In this document: positions 1 to 8,253 of the stretch, piece by piece | Layout: each line of letters begins with the position of its first letter | How positions within the stretch are numbered: the first letter of the stretch is position 1 | Assembly: GCA_937981555.1 (NCBI GenBank) | Contig: CALJOK010000014.1 | Span: 124,001-188,000, forward strand | Source: an uncultured Saprospiraceae bacterium | Lineage (GTDB): Bacteria > Bacteroidota > Bacteroidia > Chitinophagales > Saprospiraceae | Direction: 5' to 3' | Length of the DNA: 64,000 nucleotides | Notes under the pieces: model-generated | What the model was told of the DNA's origin: nothing | Seen by the model: the letters and a program-made list of their open reading frames with translations, nothing else | The model's database searches: none | Translations under genes and position numbers: made by a program

Positions 1-1008
1 ACTTTATCGGAAGGATACATGGGAACAGAAGAATCTTTATTTAGCATCATGCTTTATCAATATCCTTACCGCCATCAATATGCGTTGATAGAAAAAAATG
101 GTTTAATAGGTACTTTCTTTGAAGCGGTTAAAAATGACAATTATACTTTTTTAACTCAAGAAAAAAAAGGAGGCAATATCAATAATCTCGATATCAAAAA
201 TACTGCACTTTATGTGATTACGTTCAATAGCCCTAATCAGGTGAAGGCATTAATTAAATCGATGTTAGCTTATGATAAAGATTTTGTAGAAAAACCAAAA
301 TGGATAATATTGGATAACTCTTCTGATTTATCCACGACTCCTGAGTATAAAAAAATCTGTGAGGAGCATGATATTCTTTATATCAAAAAAGATAATTTAG
401 GTATCTGTGGTGGCAGACAATTCATCGCAGAACATGCAGAGGAAAATGATTATGATTACTATTTCTTTTTTGAAGACGATATGTTTTTCTATCCGAAAGA
501 AGGAGAGGTTTGCAAAAATGGTTTCAATCGATATGTAGAAAATTTATATAAAAAATCATTACAGATTATCAAGAAAAATAATTTTGATTTTCTAAAACTT
601 TCCTTTACTGAGTTTTTTGGAGATAACAGAATTCAATGGGCATGGTATAATGTACCACAATCTTTTCGAGAAAAAAAATGGCCTGAAAATTCACAATTGC
701 CAACGCAAGGACTTTCCCCTGATGCTCCAAAAACGGTATTTAACAAAATAGATGTTCATGAAGGCATACCTTATGTTAATGGTGAAATTTATTATTGCAA
801 TTGGCCACAAGTTGTTTCGAGAATCGGAAATAAAAAAATGTTTTTGACTGAAAAATGGGCTAATCCATTTGAGCAAACATGGATGTCATATATATATCAA
901 GAAACGATTAAAGGAAATATTTATCCAGGTATTCTTTTGTTATCGCCAACGGAACATGACCGATTTGAACATTATGATGGAAGTCTAAGGAAGGAATCTG
1001 GACTATAA
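1..1008 (+). CDS. Glycosyltransferase, GT-A fold, 5' end cut by window edge
   Basis: The frame is open to base 1, so the true start lies upstream and the ATG at 19 is probably internal. The first ~45 visible residues carry a GTEESLFSIMLYQYP stretch, which I recognise from the C-terminal end of WlaTC/HtrL-type sugar transferases. From about residue 60 a GT2-like nucleotide-sugar fold follows: a beta strand LYVITFN, then KPKWIILDNSS, the DNLGICGGR motif, and FFFEDDMFF, whose acidic triplet fits the metal-binding DxD position. A likely role is adding a sugar to a surface glycan from a nucleotide-sugar donor; donor and acceptor are unknown. The apparent fusion of two glycosyltransferase-type modules is inferred from only part of the first one. 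Confidence 0.72.
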   Translation, partial: TLSEGYMGTEESLFSIMLYQYPYRHQYALIEKNGLIGTFFEAVKNDNYTFLTQEKKGGNINNLDIKNTALYVITFNSPNQVKALIKSMLAYDKDFVEKPKWIILDNSSDLSTTPEYKKICEEHDILYIKKDNLGICGGRQFIAEHAEENDYDYYFFFEDDMFFYPKEGEVCKNGFNRYVENLYKKSLQIIKKNNFDFLKLSFTEFFGDNRIQWAWYNVPQSFREKKWPENSQLPTQGLSPDAPKTVFNKIDVHEGIPYVNGEIYYCNWPQVVSRIGNKKMFLTEKWANPFEQTWMSYIYQETIKGNIYPGILLLSPTEHDRFEHYDGSLRKESGL

Positions 1009-1009
1009 T

Positions 1010-1186
1010 CTAATAATCGCAGCGAAGATGTTTATATAATTTAATATCATTTTGATTGTTCCCAGTTACAATATCTATCACATTATCTGGAGCACCATAA
1101 TGTTTTCCCAAAATAGATTTATTTGAATTAGTTGGGGAAATATTTCTAGACATATCATCGAGGTATTTTAGAAGGATAAATGGTGC
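1010..1186 (-). pseudogene. Possible remnant of a lost gene (58-codon open tail)
   Basis: Reading the minus strand, 1186 to 1010 is an open frame ending in TAG just past the end of the glycosyltransferase gene. It encodes a protein-like tail (LLKYLDDMSRNISP, then LGKHYGAPDNV, then LYKHLRCDY) but has no convincing start: only an internal ATG at 1153 and a stop right upstream. I do not recognise the family. It looks like the 3' end of a gene whose front part was lost, or chance coding. The rest of 1009-1387 holds only the hairpin at 1230-1270. Confidence 0.3.
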
Positions 1187-1229
1187 TTAATATTTTGTTA
1201 GAACTCTTAACAATATCCACATTATTATA

Positions 1230-1270
1230 AAATAAGGCTTGAGTATCTTTGAGAAACTCGAGCCTTATTT
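1230..1270. terminator. Hairpin terminator, probably bidirectional
   Basis: Arms 1230-1244 and 1256-1270 pair over 15 bp with one mismatch around an 11-nt loop, followed by a T-rich run on the plus strand. It lies downstream of both the glycosyltransferase gene (+) and tatA (-), so it may end either transcript. Confidence 0.7.
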
Positions 1271-1387
1271 ATTTATCAATAATGATATGCCACGAAATTT
1301 ACCCAGCAAGCTAGGTTACGCATTAGTCACGAAATAAAAATTAAGTGCTTTTCATAAAATAGAAATTAGATTTTCTTAGAAAAATGA

Positions 1388-1615
1388 CTAACCGTTAGAA
1401 TTACCTTCTTCCTTTTTTTTGCCTTCTACTTCTTTCATTCCTTGTTTCAATTCGTCTTCGATAGTTGATCGAGCGCTATTGAATTCTCGAATACCTTTTC
1501 CAACGCCTCTCATAAGTTCAGGAATTTTTTTCCCGCCAAACAAAAGTAGTATTGCAAAAAAGATCATTAAAATTTCAGGACCACCTAATCCACCGAACAT
1601 TAATAAATAATTCAT
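1388..1615 (-). CDS. tatA: Twin-arginine translocase subunit TatA/E
   Basis: This 75-residue protein forms the pore-building subunit of the Tat system, which moves folded, often cofactor-loaded proteins across the inner membrane with TatC. A short periplasmic N-terminus (FGGLGGPEI) leads into one membrane helix at about residues 12-26. The hallmark [20 protein letters not shown] hinge and amphipathic helix follow, then a lysine/glutamate-rich cytoplasmic tail. The length fits TatA (usually 60-90). It stands alone; no tatC is in the window. TatA and TatB-like roles are often merged in this phylum, so TatA/E is the safest label. Confidence 0.93.
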   Translation of the reverse strand: MNYLLMFGGLGGPEILMIFFAILLLFGGKKIPELMRGVGKGIREFNSARSTIEDELKQGMKEVEGKKKEEGNSNG

Positions 1616-1692
1616 AATTATTTTTTTTAATTATTAATACAAAATATGAGGGGGCGATTTCTTATAAAAAAAAATCACTCATAGTCGTACTA

Positions 1693-1700
1693 CAAAATTA
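1693..1700 (-). promoter_or_regulatory. Candidate -7 promoter box for tatA
   Basis: The minus strand reads TAATTTTG here, an exact match to the Bacteroidota -7 consensus TAnnTTTG, about 78 bases before the tatA start. I see no well-spaced TTG at -33. Confidence 0.4.
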
Positions 1701-1989
1701 CATTTTTTTTTAACCGCTTGTATATCAATCTGCAAAACTTGCTTAAATACCTCCTATTTTAACAAGAATTTTCCCTTTAAATAATTAGACACTTTTACTG
1801 GTCATTTGTTTAATGCTTAAATCAAGTATTTTTTGAAAAAAAAATAAAAAAGAGGTGCACCTTTTTTGAAAAAAGACTTAATACTTACGAACAAATCACG
1901 GGTATTTTTTTTTCCGATGAAGTCTAATAGAGTAAGAGAATTCCATCACACCGGTTGTTATATTCTAAAAATTTATATCTTTTCACAAA

Positions 1990-2021
1990 TTGTGCATTGT
2001 TAAGGTGTTTTCTTAATTTTG
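1990..2021 (+). promoter_or_regulatory. Promoter of the OmpA-lipoprotein gene
   Basis: TAATTTTG at 2014-2021 matches the Bacteroidota -7 box, and a TTG at 1990-1992 sits 21 bases upstream as the -33 element. The predicted leader is about 30 nt long, AT-rich and without a Shine-Dalgarno sequence. Confidence 0.6.
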
Positions 2022-2058
2022 CGCTTCAAAATTTTAAAAATAAAAAAACATAGCAAAC

Positions 2059-2841
2059 ATGAGATTGAATTTAAACCTATTAATGTTATTATCTATCGTA
2101 GTATTGATGTCTTCATGTGTTTCCAAAAAGAAATGGACACAATTATTGTCTGAAAAAGAATCTGCTGACCAAATGTTAGCAGCTGAAAAATCAAAGACAG
2201 CAGAATTAGAAGGCAAAGTAGCTGGACTTGAATCAGACCAAGCTGCTCTTCAAACTAAGTACGATTCTGAGACAGCACGATTAGCTAATGAAGTTAGCGA
2301 ATTCAAAACTGACTTGGAAGGTTCACAAGCTACTGCAACTGAAGCAATGTCAAAATTGAAATTATCTGAAACAGATTTAGCTACTTTACAAACTAATGTA
2401 AGAGCTGCAGTTTCTGGTGGTGGATTTGATCTTGCTCCAAGAGATGGTCGTCTTTTTGTAACTACGACTGATCCTATTCTTTTTAATAGTGGTTCTGTAA
2501 GAGTAAAAAGATCTTACAATCCAACATTAGAAAATGTTGCTGCAATATTGAAAGGAAATCCTTCTCTTCGATTAATCATCGAAGGACACTCAGATAACGT
2601 ACCTGTAAAAACAGGTGTTGCTTATTCTGATAACTGGGATGTAAGTTTGGCAAGAGCTAAATCAGTAGTTAAAAAACTGACTAAAATGGGAGTTAGCCCA
2701 AGTCAATTATTGCCTACAGGAAGAGGTGAGTATAACCCACTTTCTTCTGACAACTCTGCAGAGTCTCGAAAAATGAATCGACGTGTTGATTTCATTGTAA
2801 TGCCTGATTTAACTACTTTAGTAAGTGCAGCAAGACCTTAA
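2059..2841 (+). CDS. OmpA-family peptidoglycan-binding lipoprotein
   Basis: The 260-residue protein starts with a lipoprotein signal whose lipobox LMSSC places the lipidated cysteine at residue 20. Residues ~25-115 form an alanine/glutamate/lysine-rich coiled coil. The OmpA C-terminal domain (~140-250) contains ILFNSGSVRV, IIEGHSDNVPV, LARAKSVVKKL and the NRRVDF end motif, which together bind diaminopimelate peptidoglycan. It therefore probably tethers the outer membrane to the wall, like Pal, with the coiled coil as a spacer. It is a single-gene unit with its own promoter and terminator. Confidence 0.88.
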   Translation: MRLNLNLLMLLSIVVLMSSCVSKKKWTQLLSEKESADQMLAAEKSKTAELEGKVAGLESDQAALQTKYDSETARLANEVSEFKTDLEGSQATATEAMSKLKLSETDLATLQTNVRAAVSGGGFDLAPRDGRLFVTTTDPILFNSGSVRVKRSYNPTLENVAAILKGNPSLRLIIEGHSDNVPVKTGVAYSDNWDVSLARAKSVVKKLTKMGVSPSQLLPTGRGEYNPLSSDNSAESRKMNRRVDFIVMPDLTTLVSAARP

Positions 2842-2880
2842 GTATTTTCTGAAAAGAAAATTTAAATAATAAGGTTATTA

Positions 2881-2917
2881 AAAAGTCTTCCTCCTGAAAA
2901 AGAGGAAGACTTTTTTC
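2881..2917 (+). terminator. Intrinsic terminator of the OmpA-lipoprotein gene
   Basis: A 14-bp hairpin (arms 2881-2894 and 2903-2916) around an 8-nt loop ends in a T run. Confidence 0.9.
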
Positions 2918-2919
2918 GT

Positions 2920-3003
2920 AGTACGACTCTCCGAGTCGTTTACCTTTAAATACGACTTTGGAAAGTCGTAAAACGAGAAACGACTCGGAGAGTCGTATTA
3001 CGG
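2920..3003. repeat. Nested palindromic (REP-like) element
   Basis: Three palindromic units lie in a row. The outer pair at about 2922-2941 and 2979-2998 are inverted copies of each other (core ACGACTCTCCGAGTCGT), and each is itself palindromic. A middle unit at 2951-2970 is a perfect TACGACTTT/AAAGTCGTA palindrome around GG. The whole can fold as one long stem carrying an inner hairpin. It is boxed by the terminators of two convergent genes. Confidence 0.75.
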
Positions 3004-3013
3004 TCGTAGTATT

Positions 3014-3051
3014 AAAAAAGCCATTTCATTGAAAAATGAAATGGCTTTTTA
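3014..3051. terminator. Bidirectional intrinsic terminator
   Basis: Arms 3015-3030 and 3035-3050 pair perfectly over 16 bp around GAAA, with A and T runs at the outer edges. It ends the minus-strand zinc-ribbon gene and can stop plus-strand read-through. Confidence 0.9.
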
Positions 3052-3073
3052 TATAAAAGTATTTTTTGAAAAT

Positions 3074-3826
3074 CTATTCAGCAGGAAGTGCTTCTAAGAT
3101 ATTTTCATCTACTAAAATTCTTCCGCAATGTTCACAAGCGATAATTTTTTTACGCCCTCCAATCTCTAATTGAACTTGTGGTGGTACTTGATTAAAACAT
3201 CCTCCACAAGAATCTCTTTGAACAGTTGCAACTGCTACACCATTTCTGTAAGCACCTCTTAATTTATTATAAGATTTCATCAATCGCTCTTCGATTCCTT
3301 TTTGAGCTTTAGTTGATTGCTTTTTCAATTTCTCTTCTTCTTTCTCCGTCTTAGCAATAATTTTTTCTAATTCAACTTTCTTGTCTGTAAGTGCACTTTG
3401 CTTAGCTTTCAATCGAACTTCTGTATTCTTGAGTGTTTCTTTTTTTGCAGTATACTGAGCACCACCTTCTCTACTTCTTTTTTCAGACAATTGAATTTCT
3501 AACCGTTGCATTTCTAACTCCTTAGAAAGAGCATCATACTCTCGGTTATTTTTTACATTATCCATTTGCTTTTCGTACTTCGCAATCAATGCTTCTGCTT
3601 CTTTGATATTCGTTTTATGCTTAGAAAGGTCTGCTTCCATCCCTTCGATGTTATTTTGAAGTCGTCCTTTTCGAGTTTCCAAACCTGCAATTTCATCTTC
3701 TAAGTCACTAACTTCCATTGGAAGTTCACCTTTAAGAATTGAAATTTCATCAATTTCAGAATCGATTAGTTGAAGGTTATATAGTTGCTTGAGTTTTTCA
3801 GCTACTGCCAATTCGTTTAAAGCCAT
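3074..3826 (-). CDS. Coiled-coil protein with C-terminal C4 zinc ribbon
   Basis: The 250-residue protein has a long charged coiled coil (residues ~10-185) followed by a C4 zinc ribbon with cysteines at about 207, 210, 231 and 234 (SCGGCFNQ and ACEHCGR). This is the CT398/zf-RING_7 architecture, present in most bacteria and related to proteins proposed to bind nucleic acid or secretion parts; its role is not settled. It follows the Nif3-like gene and uvrB on the same strand, an arrangement I associate with Bacteroidota, with a 90-base gap containing two small palindromes. A perfect terminator lies just downstream. Confidence 0.88.
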   Translation of the reverse strand: MALNELAVAEKLKQLYNLQLIDSEIDEISILKGELPMEVSDLEDEIAGLETRKGRLQNNIEGMEADLSKHKTNIKEAEALIAKYEKQMDNVKNNREYDALSKELEMQRLEIQLSEKRSREGGAQYTAKKETLKNTEVRLKAKQSALTDKKVELEKIIAKTEKEEEKLKKQSTKAQKGIEERLMKSYNKLRGAYRNGVAVATVQRDSCGGCFNQVPPQVQLEIGGRKKIIACEHCGRILVDENILEALPAE

Positions 3827-3849
3827 ATTTTTGAAATTTTTTTAGTAAG

Positions 3850-3916
3850 ACAGCTTTCCAAAGCTGTTAAAAAAATAAAGTATCGTGAGTTTTTTAGTCG
3901 GTTCTGGAAATCCGAC
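3850..3916. repeat. Two small palindromes
   Basis: ACAGCTTT/AAAGCTGT with a CC centre occupies 3850-3867 and a looser GTCGG...CCGAC hairpin occupies 3897-3916. Both have a TTTCC/GGAAA core, like the middle unit at 2951-2970. No T run follows, so they are not typical terminators. Confidence 0.55.
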
Positions 3917-4969
3917 CTACATATAATTCACAGGATTTGTACTAATTTCTGTGAAATAGGCGGCAAAGTTACTAAATTTTTCTGTTATTATATCATATAA
4001 TAACTCAATAGTATATTGCTCACTTTCGTAATGTCCTATATCGGCAATTACAATTTTTCCATCTGCATCAAAAAACTCATGATATTTGTAATCAGAAGTG
4101 ATAAAGATATCTGCTCCCTGCTGAATAGCATCTTTTAAAAGGAAGCCTCCTGAGCCTCCACAAAGAGCCACTTTAGAAATTTTCTTTCTGCGAAGCTTTG
4201 TATATTTAACACAACCCGCTTTCATTTGTTTTTTGATTTTTTGTAAAAATTCTTTTTCACTCACAGGATTCTTCAAATATCCAATCATCCCAGAACCTAC
4301 TTCTGAATTTTTATTTTCAATAGAAACAATATCATAAGGCACATCAAAATAAGGATGACTGTCTTGCAATGCTTTGATGATGGCATTTTGTTTTACGGAA
4401 GGAAAAGTGAATTCCAATTTGACTTGTGCTCCACCATTCTGATTTTGAGTGCCAACTCCGACTGTGGCATAACTTAGACTTTCAAATTTGGGAATATCAC
4501 CTGCGCCTGCGGCAAAAAGTGCTGCTCGAACTTTTTCTGAATATTCTGTTGGGACAAACGTGAATATCTTTTTGAGTCCAGCTTTTGGTGCTAATATTTG
4601 AGTATTGATTAGACCTAGCTTTTGAGCAATCTTGGCATTTACTCCTTTATTGTACACATTGTCCAGATTGGTGTGAATAGCATAAATAGCCACATCATTT
4701 TTGATGGCTTTCATGATCACTCGTTCCACATAATGTTTTCCATTAAACCTTTTGAGTCCTCGAAAAACAATAGGATGATGTGCGACAACTACGTTACATT
4801 TTTTTTCAATTGCTTCATCAATAATTGCTTCGGTAGAATCTAAACAGACTAAAACTCCATTGATTTCATCGTTTGGATTTCCAACAATTAAACCTGAGTT
4901 GTCATAAGATTCTTGGTATGCTGATGGAGCAATCGTTTCTAAGTAGGAAGTTAGTTCTTTTATTTTCAT
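3917..4969 (-). CDS. Nif3-like dinuclear metal centre protein (YbgI/YqfO family)
   Basis: The 350-residue protein has the Nif3/DUF34 fold split by a middle insertion (~130-230) of the PII-like type seen in Bacillus YqfO. Metal-binding features are the VVVAHHPIVFRG segment near residue 65, HTNLDN near residue 98, and the C-terminal DIGHYESEQ motif. Members form toroidal hexamers with two metals per subunit. The biochemical role is unclear; metal chaperoning or cyclohydrolase-like activity have been suggested for the family. The gene sits 27 bases after uvrB and 90 before the zinc-ribbon gene, probably in one transcript. Confidence 0.92.
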   Translation of the reverse strand: MKIKELTSYLETIAPSAYQESYDNSGLIVGNPNDEINGVLVCLDSTEAIIDEAIEKKCNVVVAHHPIVFRGLKRFNGKHYVERVIMKAIKNDVAIYAIHTNLDNVYNKGVNAKIAQKLGLINTQILAPKAGLKKIFTFVPTEYSEKVRAALFAAGAGDIPKFESLSYATVGVGTQNQNGGAQVKLEFTFPSVKQNAIIKALQDSHPYFDVPYDIVSIENKNSEVGSGMIGYLKNPVSEKEFLQKIKKQMKAGCVKYTKLRRKKISKVALCGGSGGFLLKDAIQQGADIFITSDYKYHEFFDADGKIVIADIGHYESEQYTIELLYDIITEKFSNFAAYFTEISTNPVNYM

Positions 4970-4996
4970 AATTTTCTGAGGATCTTAAATTATAAA

Positions 4997-7018
4997 TTAA
5001 ATATTTTTTAATCGTTTTTTCAAAGCGAATAATTCATCTCGATATTGAGCTGCGGTGATAAAATCTAAATCTTTGGCAGCTTTCTTCATTTTAGCTTCTG
5101 TCTCGGAAACCATGCGTTCAATTTGATCGCGAGTCATATAGCCGATAACTGGATCAGCTGCGAGACTTGGTTCAGAAGGTTCGAAGTATGCTTTAGTTTT
5201 TGGACTTCGAATATCTAAAATAGAGCTTGAATTTAAAATTTCTTCTCGAGTTTTGGAAACAGTCGTAGGCGTGATTCCATGTTTCTCATTATACTCCATT
5301 TGGATGACTCGACGCCTATTGGTTTCATCAATCGTTCGACGCATAGAGTCAGTAACTTTATCTGCGTAAAATATAACTAGGCCGTTTGAGTTTCTTGCAG
5401 CACGTCCTGCGGTCTGAGTAAGTGAACGATCATTTCTCAAAAATCCTTCTTTGTCTGCATCCAAAATTGCGACTAAGGAAACCTCTGGTAAATCTAAACC
5501 TTCTCTCAAAAGATTCACTCCAATCAATGCATCAAATTCACCCAAACGCAAATCTCTCAAAATCTCCACTCGATCCATTGTGTCCACTTCGGAATGAATG
5601 TACCGACATTTGACATCCATTTTTTCCATGTATTTTTGGAGTTCCTCGGACATCCGTTTCGTGAGTGTCGTAATTAAAACTCGTTCATCTTTTGCAATAC
5701 GTTGATCGACTTCTTCGAGCAAATCATCTATTTGATTTAGACTTGGTCGCACTTCAATTGGAGGATCAAGTAGTCCCGTCGGTCGTACTATTTGTTCTAC
5801 GAAATCACCCTCTGTTTGTTCTAATTCATAGTTCCCAGGAGTGGCACTCACGTAAATCATTTGATTGGTCAACGATTCAAATTCGGTGAAATTCAGCGGA
5901 CGGTTATCCATTGCAGAAGGCAATCGGAAACCATAACTGACTAAGTTGGTTTTCCTTGCTCGGTCACCTCCCCACATCCCTCGCACTTGTGGAATCGTCA
6001 CATGACTTTCATCGATCATCATCAAAAAATCATCTGGAAAATAATCTAACAAACAGAATGGTCGAGTCCCTGGACGTCTTCCATCGAAGAAGCGAGAGTA
6101 GTTTTCCACACCGCTGCAATAACCTAATTCTTTAATCATTTCGAGATCAAAATTAGTTCGCTCTTTGATGCGTTGCGCTTCAATATATTTTTTTTCGTCA
6201 GTAAAGTATTTTTCTTGCGCCACCATTTCATCTTGAATATCTCGAACGATTTCATTCATTCGATCTCTTGGAGGTACATATAAATTGGCTGGGAAAATGG
6301 CAGCTTCTTCGACTTCAATAATTCGTTTTCCACTTTCGATTTCGAGATCTTCGATGCTCTCAATTTCGTCGCCAAAGAAAGTTACCCGCAAGCCATGATC
6401 AGCGTATGGCAAATTAATATCAACGGTATCTCCTCGTACACGAAAGGTGGCTCGAGCAAATACGAGTTCCGTTCGAGAGTATAAACTATTCACTAATTCT
6501 AGTAGAAACGAATTTCGAGTAATCGTCTGACCTCGATGGATTCGCACAATACTTTGCTGAAAATCTTCTGGATTTCCCATACCATAAATACAAGAAACAG
6601 AAGCGACAATAATTACATCTCGTCTTCCTGAAAGCAAAGATGAAGTTGCTCGCAATCTTAATTTATCGACCTCCTCATTAATTTGTAAATCCTTTTCGAT
6701 AAAAGTATTGGTGATTGCCATGTATGCTTCTGGCTGATAATAATCATAGTAAGACACAAAATATTCCACCGCATTGTCTGGGAAAAATTCTTTGAACTCA
6801 CCATATAATTGCGCCGTCAATGTTTTGTTATGAGTCAAAATCAAAGTTGGTCTATTGAGCTCTTTGATGACATTGGCCATCGTAAAAGTTTTTCCAGAAC
6901 CAGTTACTCCGAGTAGAACTTGTGATTTTTCGCCAGCATTGATTCCATTGATAAGTTGCTCAATTGCTTGAGGTTGATCACCGGTTGGTTGGAAAGGAGA
7001 TTCTAATTTAAAAGGCAT
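4997..7018 (-). CDS. uvrB: Excinuclease ABC subunit B
   Basis: UvrB is the damage-verifying helicase of nucleotide excision repair: it is loaded by UvrA and then recruits UvrC. The 673-residue product is full length. It shows Walker A GVTGSGKTFT (~39-48), the YYDYYQPEAY beta-hairpin that clamps DNA (~90), the MIDESHVTIP helicase motif (~335), motif VI QTAGRAARNS (~535) and a C-terminal UVR domain ending AAQYRDELFALKKRL that contacts UvrC and UvrA. It is the first gene of an apparent uvrB, Nif3-like, zinc-ribbon transcript. uvrA lies about 25 kb away; uvrC is not in the window. Confidence 0.98.
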   Translation of the reverse strand: MPFKLESPFQPTGDQPQAIEQLINGINAGEKSQVLLGVTGSGKTFTMANVIKELNRPTLILTHNKTLTAQLYGEFKEFFPDNAVEYFVSYYDYYQPEAYMAITNTFIEKDLQINEEVDKLRLRATSSLLSGRRDVIIVASVSCIYGMGNPEDFQQSIVRIHRGQTITRNSFLLELVNSLYSRTELVFARATFRVRGDTVDINLPYADHGLRVTFFGDEIESIEDLEIESGKRIIEVEEAAIFPANLYVPPRDRMNEIVRDIQDEMVAQEKYFTDEKKYIEAQRIKERTNFDLEMIKELGYCSGVENYSRFFDGRRPGTRPFCLLDYFPDDFLMMIDESHVTIPQVRGMWGGDRARKTNLVSYGFRLPSAMDNRPLNFTEFESLTNQMIYVSATPGNYELEQTEGDFVEQIVRPTGLLDPPIEVRPSLNQIDDLLEEVDQRIAKDERVLITTLTKRMSEELQKYMEKMDVKCRYIHSEVDTMDRVEILRDLRLGEFDALIGVNLLREGLDLPEVSLVAILDADKEGFLRNDRSLTQTAGRAARNSNGLVIFYADKVTDSMRRTIDETNRRRVIQMEYNEKHGITPTTVSKTREEILNSSSILDIRSPKTKAYFEPSEPSLAADPVIGYMTRDQIERMVSETEAKMKKAAKDLDFITAAQYRDELFALKKRLKNI

Positions 7019-7065
7019 TTTTTGAATGATGAGTTATAAGTGATGAACGATGATTTTGAACAATC

Positions 7066-7624
7066 CTACTGGTTTATTTTTGTTAGTGCGTTTTTCATTT
7101 CTTGGATAAAAATGGTTGGGTCTTTTGTGTACCCCCAAGGCTCGCTAATCTGTTCGCCATTGGAATTCAAAATTACAAAAAGAGGTTGAGAATTATGATT
7201 AAACATTGAAATTTGTAGATGGGTATTTTTATGACCATAGGTTTTTAAATGTTTTTCTTTTCCATTAATTTCTACCCACTTTTGTTTTTCTTTTGGGAGT
7301 TTTTTTGGATAGTCAACATAAAGACTTAGGAGTAAAAATTCTTCTATCATGAATTATATCGTAACGAAAAACTGGATACCCAACACAGCCATAACCTGAA
7401 AATGATACAAAAATTGGATGATTATTTTCTTTTGCACAAGCTAGTCCTTTTTCGTAGTCTGTGTAGGCATTTATTTTTGTTGGAGAAAAAAAATGGTTTG
7501 TTTCGAAATAGGAAGTTCCTGTTTCATCGCAAAGATGAATTTTATCTTCAATAGACTCACAGCTTTGTAACAATGTAATTACAAAAAGAAAGAAAAGAAG
7601 ATTAACGTTCTTTTTATAAAACAT
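7066..7624 (-). pseudogene. Frameshifted thioredoxin-like (DsbD C-terminal type) lipoprotein
   Basis: Two overlapping frames encode halves of one thioredoxin-like protein. The front half (7624-7313) has a lipoprotein signal (LLQSCES), then YEKGLACAKENNHPIFVSF and SGYGCVGYP. The back half (7350-7066, shifted frame) begins EEFLLLSLYVDYPKKLP and ends with NSQPLFVILNSNG and EPWGYTKD, the cis-proline and C-terminal motifs of the same fold. The shift falls within 7313-7350. The usual CxxC has also become CVGY, without the second cysteine, and the helix after it seems shortened. Both changes suggest decay, although a sequencing error could explain the frameshift alone. The ATG overlaps the stop of the pentapeptide gene (TAATG). 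Confidence 0.75.
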
Positions 7625-8196
7625 TATTCCACCTCAATTTTATATTTCCCCAACAAACCAATCACTCCACTCATCGAAAATTTCGCTCCTCGAATTCGAT
7701 TACCATCTGGATCAATCGAATAATTAAAAGCAGATCTAAAATCTACTTTTTCTAAAATAGAATTATCAAAAATCGCTCGACTCAAATCACAATCATCAAA
7801 ACTAGATTTTGTCAAATCTGTTTCTGAAAAATCAACTTCTTGTAAAGAACAATTTTTAAAAATAGTATCTTTTATTTTGAGATTAAAAAAGGAAGCTAAA
7901 TTGAGTTGACAATTATCAAATTGGAAATCTAAAAATGATTCTGAGCAATCATTAAAATTAAATCCTAGTAATTTACAATTAATAAATTGGACATCTCGCA
8001 GAGCAGTATTTTTGGAACTGACAAGACTGAAATCACAGTTTTCAAATTTGCATTCTACAAAGGTGAGATTGGAAATGTTGGATTTGGTGAAATTACAATT
8101 TAGGAAAATACAGTTGTCATATTTCCCTTTGGGTAAATGATTTTCAGTATAAATTATTTCTTGGAAATGTTCGTCTTCGATGGAGACTTCTTTCAT
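7624..8196 (-). CDS. Pentapeptide-repeat protein
   Basis: From residue ~25 to 165 the 190-residue product shows repeats of the A(D/N)LxX/CxFxxCxF kind (for example FENCDFS, FKNCSLQ, VDFSETDL, SSFDDCDLS), predicted to form a right-handed quadrilateral beta-helix. Some family members mimic DNA and protect gyrase, but most have unknown roles and nothing here points to gyrase. I start the gene at the ATG at 8196. A longer reading from 8229 would begin inside a palindromic repeat and looks spurious. The stop overlaps the next ATG, so the thioredoxin-like gene was probably translationally coupled. Confidence 0.85.
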   Translation of the reverse strand: MKEVSIEDEHFQEIIYTENHLPKGKYDNCIFLNCNFTKSNISNLTFVECKFENCDFSLVSSKNTALRDVQFINCKLLGFNFNDCSESFLDFQFDNCQLNLASFFNLKIKDTIFKNCSLQEVDFSETDLTKSSFDDCDLSRAIFDNSILEKVDFRSAFNYSIDPDGNRIRGAKFSMSGVIGLLGKYKIEVE

Positions 8197-8214
8197 TTTG
8201 AGAATGGTTTTTAT

Positions 8215-8242
8215 GTAGAGACAAGGCATGCCTCGTCTCTAC
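8215..8242. repeat. Palindromic intergenic element
   Basis: Two 14-bp arms (GTAGAGAC A/G AGGCA) meet at the centre CATG with a single mismatch. It lies 19 bases before the pentapeptide-repeat start and 12 bases after the cyclase stop. It has no T tail and so looks like a REP-type unit, not a terminator. Confidence 0.7.
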
Positions 8243-8253
8243 GTAATCCCTAG

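Larger units (their letters stand above)
1616..2058. other. Intergenic region between divergent tatA and the OmpA gene
   Basis: This 443-base AT-rich stretch holds the tatA box (1693-1700), the OmpA-gene promoter (1990-2021) and an A-run/GGTGCACC/T-run palindrome at about 1845-1867 that is too tight to fold into a normal hairpin. I find no open frame with coding character and no RNA gene. Confidence 0.5.

Noticed and set aside
1845-1867. Terminator hairpin with A and T runs
   Set aside because: The GGTGCACC core leaves no loop, so it cannot form a stable hairpin of normal type.
7313-7350. Programmed ribosomal frameshift joining the thioredoxin-like halves
   Set aside because: I see no slippery heptamer with a downstream structure, and the active-site cysteine is also lost, which fits decay better.
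7624-8196. Pentapeptide-repeat protein as a gyrase-protecting (Qnr/MfpA-like) factor
   Set aside because: gyrB is 7 kb away on the other strand, and no Qnr-specific loop is recognisable; the repeats alone do not show gyrase binding.
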